From Pseudomonadales bacterium (GTDB lineage: Bacteria > Pseudomonadota > Gammaproteobacteria > Pseudomonadales > Pseudohongiellaceae), in contig JAITMI010000142.1 in NCBI GenBank assembly GCA_031277435.1, forward strand, positions 1 to 7,332: DNA of 7,332 nucleotides, given 5' to 3'. Every line of letters starts with the position of its first letter. Within the stretch, counting starts at the first letter, position 1. Positions 6,230-7,332 of this stretch are shown one piece after another. The notes below the pieces were generated by a model. That model worked only from the letters and a program-made list of their open reading frames with translations. It ran no database searches and had not been told where the DNA came from. A program made the position numbers and the translations under genes.

Positions 6230-6368
6230 GGCAAGCCGGCCCCTTTCACTCACTTAGACTCATCCCTCGTTGGACAAGACTGGCGCTGGACAAATTCAGG
6301 GCTCGCCGCTAGTCTCGCTTCATTTACCATCACCGCCCGGCAGGGCGCAAAGACTCAAGGGGGAGATT

Positions 6369-7250
6369 ATGCGAGATACACGTTCGTTGTGGCTGGCTGC
6401 GGCGCTGCTCATCAGTGGTTTGGCGCAGGCGGCCGATTCGCCGGAACTGCAACTGAAGGTCTTCACTGGCCAGGGCATGAATGGCTACGACGTCAACTCG
6501 ACGATGATCTCCGGCGAGAAGGAGATGCTGCTGATCGATGCGCAGTTCTCCCTCAGTTCCTCGCATCGCCTCGCGGCGGAGATCCTCGAATCCGGCAAGC
6601 AGCTCACCACCATCTACATCACCCACTCCCACCCGGACCACCTGTTTGGGCTGGCGGTGCTGAAACAGGCTTTCCCGCAGGCGCGTGTGGTGGCGCTGCC
6701 TGAGACCGCCGCCGCCGTGGCGACCGCCTGGCCGGCCCGGCAGAGATTCTGGCTCCCCACCTACGGCAACAACATTCCCGGCCCCGAACCGGTGCTGCCC
6801 GAGGCGCTGAGCGAACCGGTACTGACGTTGGAAGGGTATCGCTTCCCGATCACCGGCCCGGTGAGCGGCAGCGATGGACCGGGCAACAGCTTCGTGCACA
6901 TCCCGCCGCTTGACGCGGTGGTCACCGGCGACATCGTGTTCGACCACGTCTATTTCGGCGTCACGAAAGACGCGGCGCGAACCGAGTGGCTGAAGTCCAT
7001 CGACCAGATTCTGGCGCTGAACCCGCGGATCGTCGTTCCCGGTCACGAAGGGCCGGGCGCCACGCGCGATCCGGCCTCCATCGAGTTCATGAAAAAATAC
7101 ATCGCCGATTGGGAGGCCGACGTCGCGAAGTCCAATACGCCGGACGAAATGCGCCAGCTCGTGCTGGCTCAGTATCCGAATCTCGGCATGGAATACACGC
7201 TGGACCAGCGCATCGCCGCGTGGTTCCCGCAGCCGGCGGCAGCCCAATGA
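6369..7250 (+). CDS. Secreted MBL-fold metallo-hydrolase
   Basis: This 293-residue protein has a metallo-beta-lactamase fold. A signal peptide is visible: basic MRDTR, hydrophobic LWLAAALLISGLA, and a likely cleavage site after AQA at residue 21, so export to the periplasm is expected. The metal-binding motif HSHPDH is at 86-91, followed by GD at 187-188 and the histidine of PGHEG at 226. The usual histidine of the GHxxG-type motif between them is not seen; the matching region reads GPVSGSDGPGNSFVHIPP. The substrate cannot be told; the fold includes hydrolases for lactones, thioesters, sulfate esters and beta-lactams. The ATG at 6369 was chosen because it begins the signal peptide and follows AAGGGGGAG (6357-6365). 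Glu codons GAA and GAG are nearly balanced, unlike the GAA-rich genes upstream, hinting at a different origin. Confidence 0.9.
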   Translation: MRDTRSLWLAAALLISGLAQAADSPELQLKVFTGQGMNGYDVNSTMISGEKEMLLIDAQFSLSSSHRLAAEILESGKQLTTIYITHSHPDHLFGLAVLKQAFPQARVVALPETAAAVATAWPARQRFWLPTYGNNIPGPEPVLPEALSEPVLTLEGYRFPITGPVSGSDGPGNSFVHIPPLDAVVTGDIVFDHVYFGVTKDAARTEWLKSIDQILALNPRIVVPGHEGPGATRDPASIEFMKKYIADWEADVAKSNTPDEMRQLVLAQYPNLGMEYTLDQRIAAWFPQPAAAQ

Positions 7251-7309
7251 GCCGCGGCGCCGCGCGCGCTGAATTGGGCGACGCGCTGGTGTGTCAAAGA
7301 GGGTTTTTT

Positions 7310-7332
7310 ATGCGTATTGCAATAGCAATGGT
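7310..7332 (+). CDS. Start of a further gene, cut by the window edge
   Basis: ATG at 7310 begins MRIAIAMV and runs off the window. AGAGGG at 7298-7303 is a good ribosome binding site 6 nt upstream. The hydrophobic beta-strand-like start suits many nucleotide-binding folds but also other proteins, so no function can be given. It lies 59 nt after the MBL-fold gene on the same strand and may be co-transcribed with it. Confidence 0.55.

Noticed and set aside
6270..6298. Possible sigma70 promoter before the MBL-fold gene (TTGGAC at 6270)
   Set aside because: The -35-like hexamer is fair, but the sequence 17 bp downstream (AATTCA) is a poor -10.
6330..7247. Long open frame (305 codons) on the - strand opposite the MBL-fold gene
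   Set aside because: It is a shadow of the GC-rich coding strand: Arg/His-rich, without domains, while the + strand product has a signal peptide and metal motifs.
1..7332. CRISPR array, toxin-antitoxin pair, prophage, transposase or defence system
   Set aside because: No spaced direct repeats, no small toxin/antitoxin pairs, and no mobile-element or defence-protein motifs were found.

Overview
The window looks like chromosomal DNA from a GC-rich member of the Pseudomonadota. A gammaproteobacterium, or a betaproteobacterium close to that grade, fits best. The evidence is a short 4.5S-type SRP RNA directly upstream of dnaX, the order dnaX-ybaB-recR, and an rnd-ycgL-ycgN run typical of gammaproteobacteria. 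I cannot name a genus from sequence alone. All credible genes are on the + strand.

Layout. Positions 1-206 hold no gene: they contain a degenerate copy of a dispersed repeat (about 40-104) and a palindrome (174-192). SRP RNA lies at about 207-318. A 54-bp-period tandem repeat (325-428) follows and ends ten bases before dnaX (438-2291). Then come ybaB/ebfC (2302-2622), recR (2632-3276), rnd (3273-4469), ycgL (4483-4758) and ycgN (4761-5207). Gaps in the run from dnaX to ycgN are 2-13 nt or a 4-nt overlap, so it is probably one operon. A gap of about 190 bp follows, with a perfect 27-bp inverted repeat (5245-5323). Next are an unrecognised small membrane protein (5398-5805), an unrecognised acidic protein (5849-6229), a secreted MBL-fold hydrolase (6369-7250), and the first eight codons of another gene (7310 to the window edge).

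How the genes fit together. SRP RNA works in co-translational membrane targeting. DnaX (tau, and probably gamma) is the clamp-loader ATPase of DNA polymerase III. YbaB is a nucleoid-associated DNA-binding protein and RecR mediates RecFOR recombination at gaps, so the first three proteins of the operon are replication/repair linked. RNase D matures tRNA 3' ends. YcgL and YcgN are conserved but poorly understood. The genes after the inverted repeat look like a separate, more lineage-specific set.

The most notable signals are in and around dnaX. It has a run of ten A residues containing an in-frame A AAA AAG heptamer, with a stop close by in both shifted frames, as expected for production of a short gamma form. 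A palindromic repeat of about 92 bp sits inside the tau linker without breaking the reading frame. The 54-bp tandem duplication lies between SRP RNA and dnaX. I found no CRISPR array, toxin-antitoxin pair, prophage, transposase or clearly new multi-gene system.
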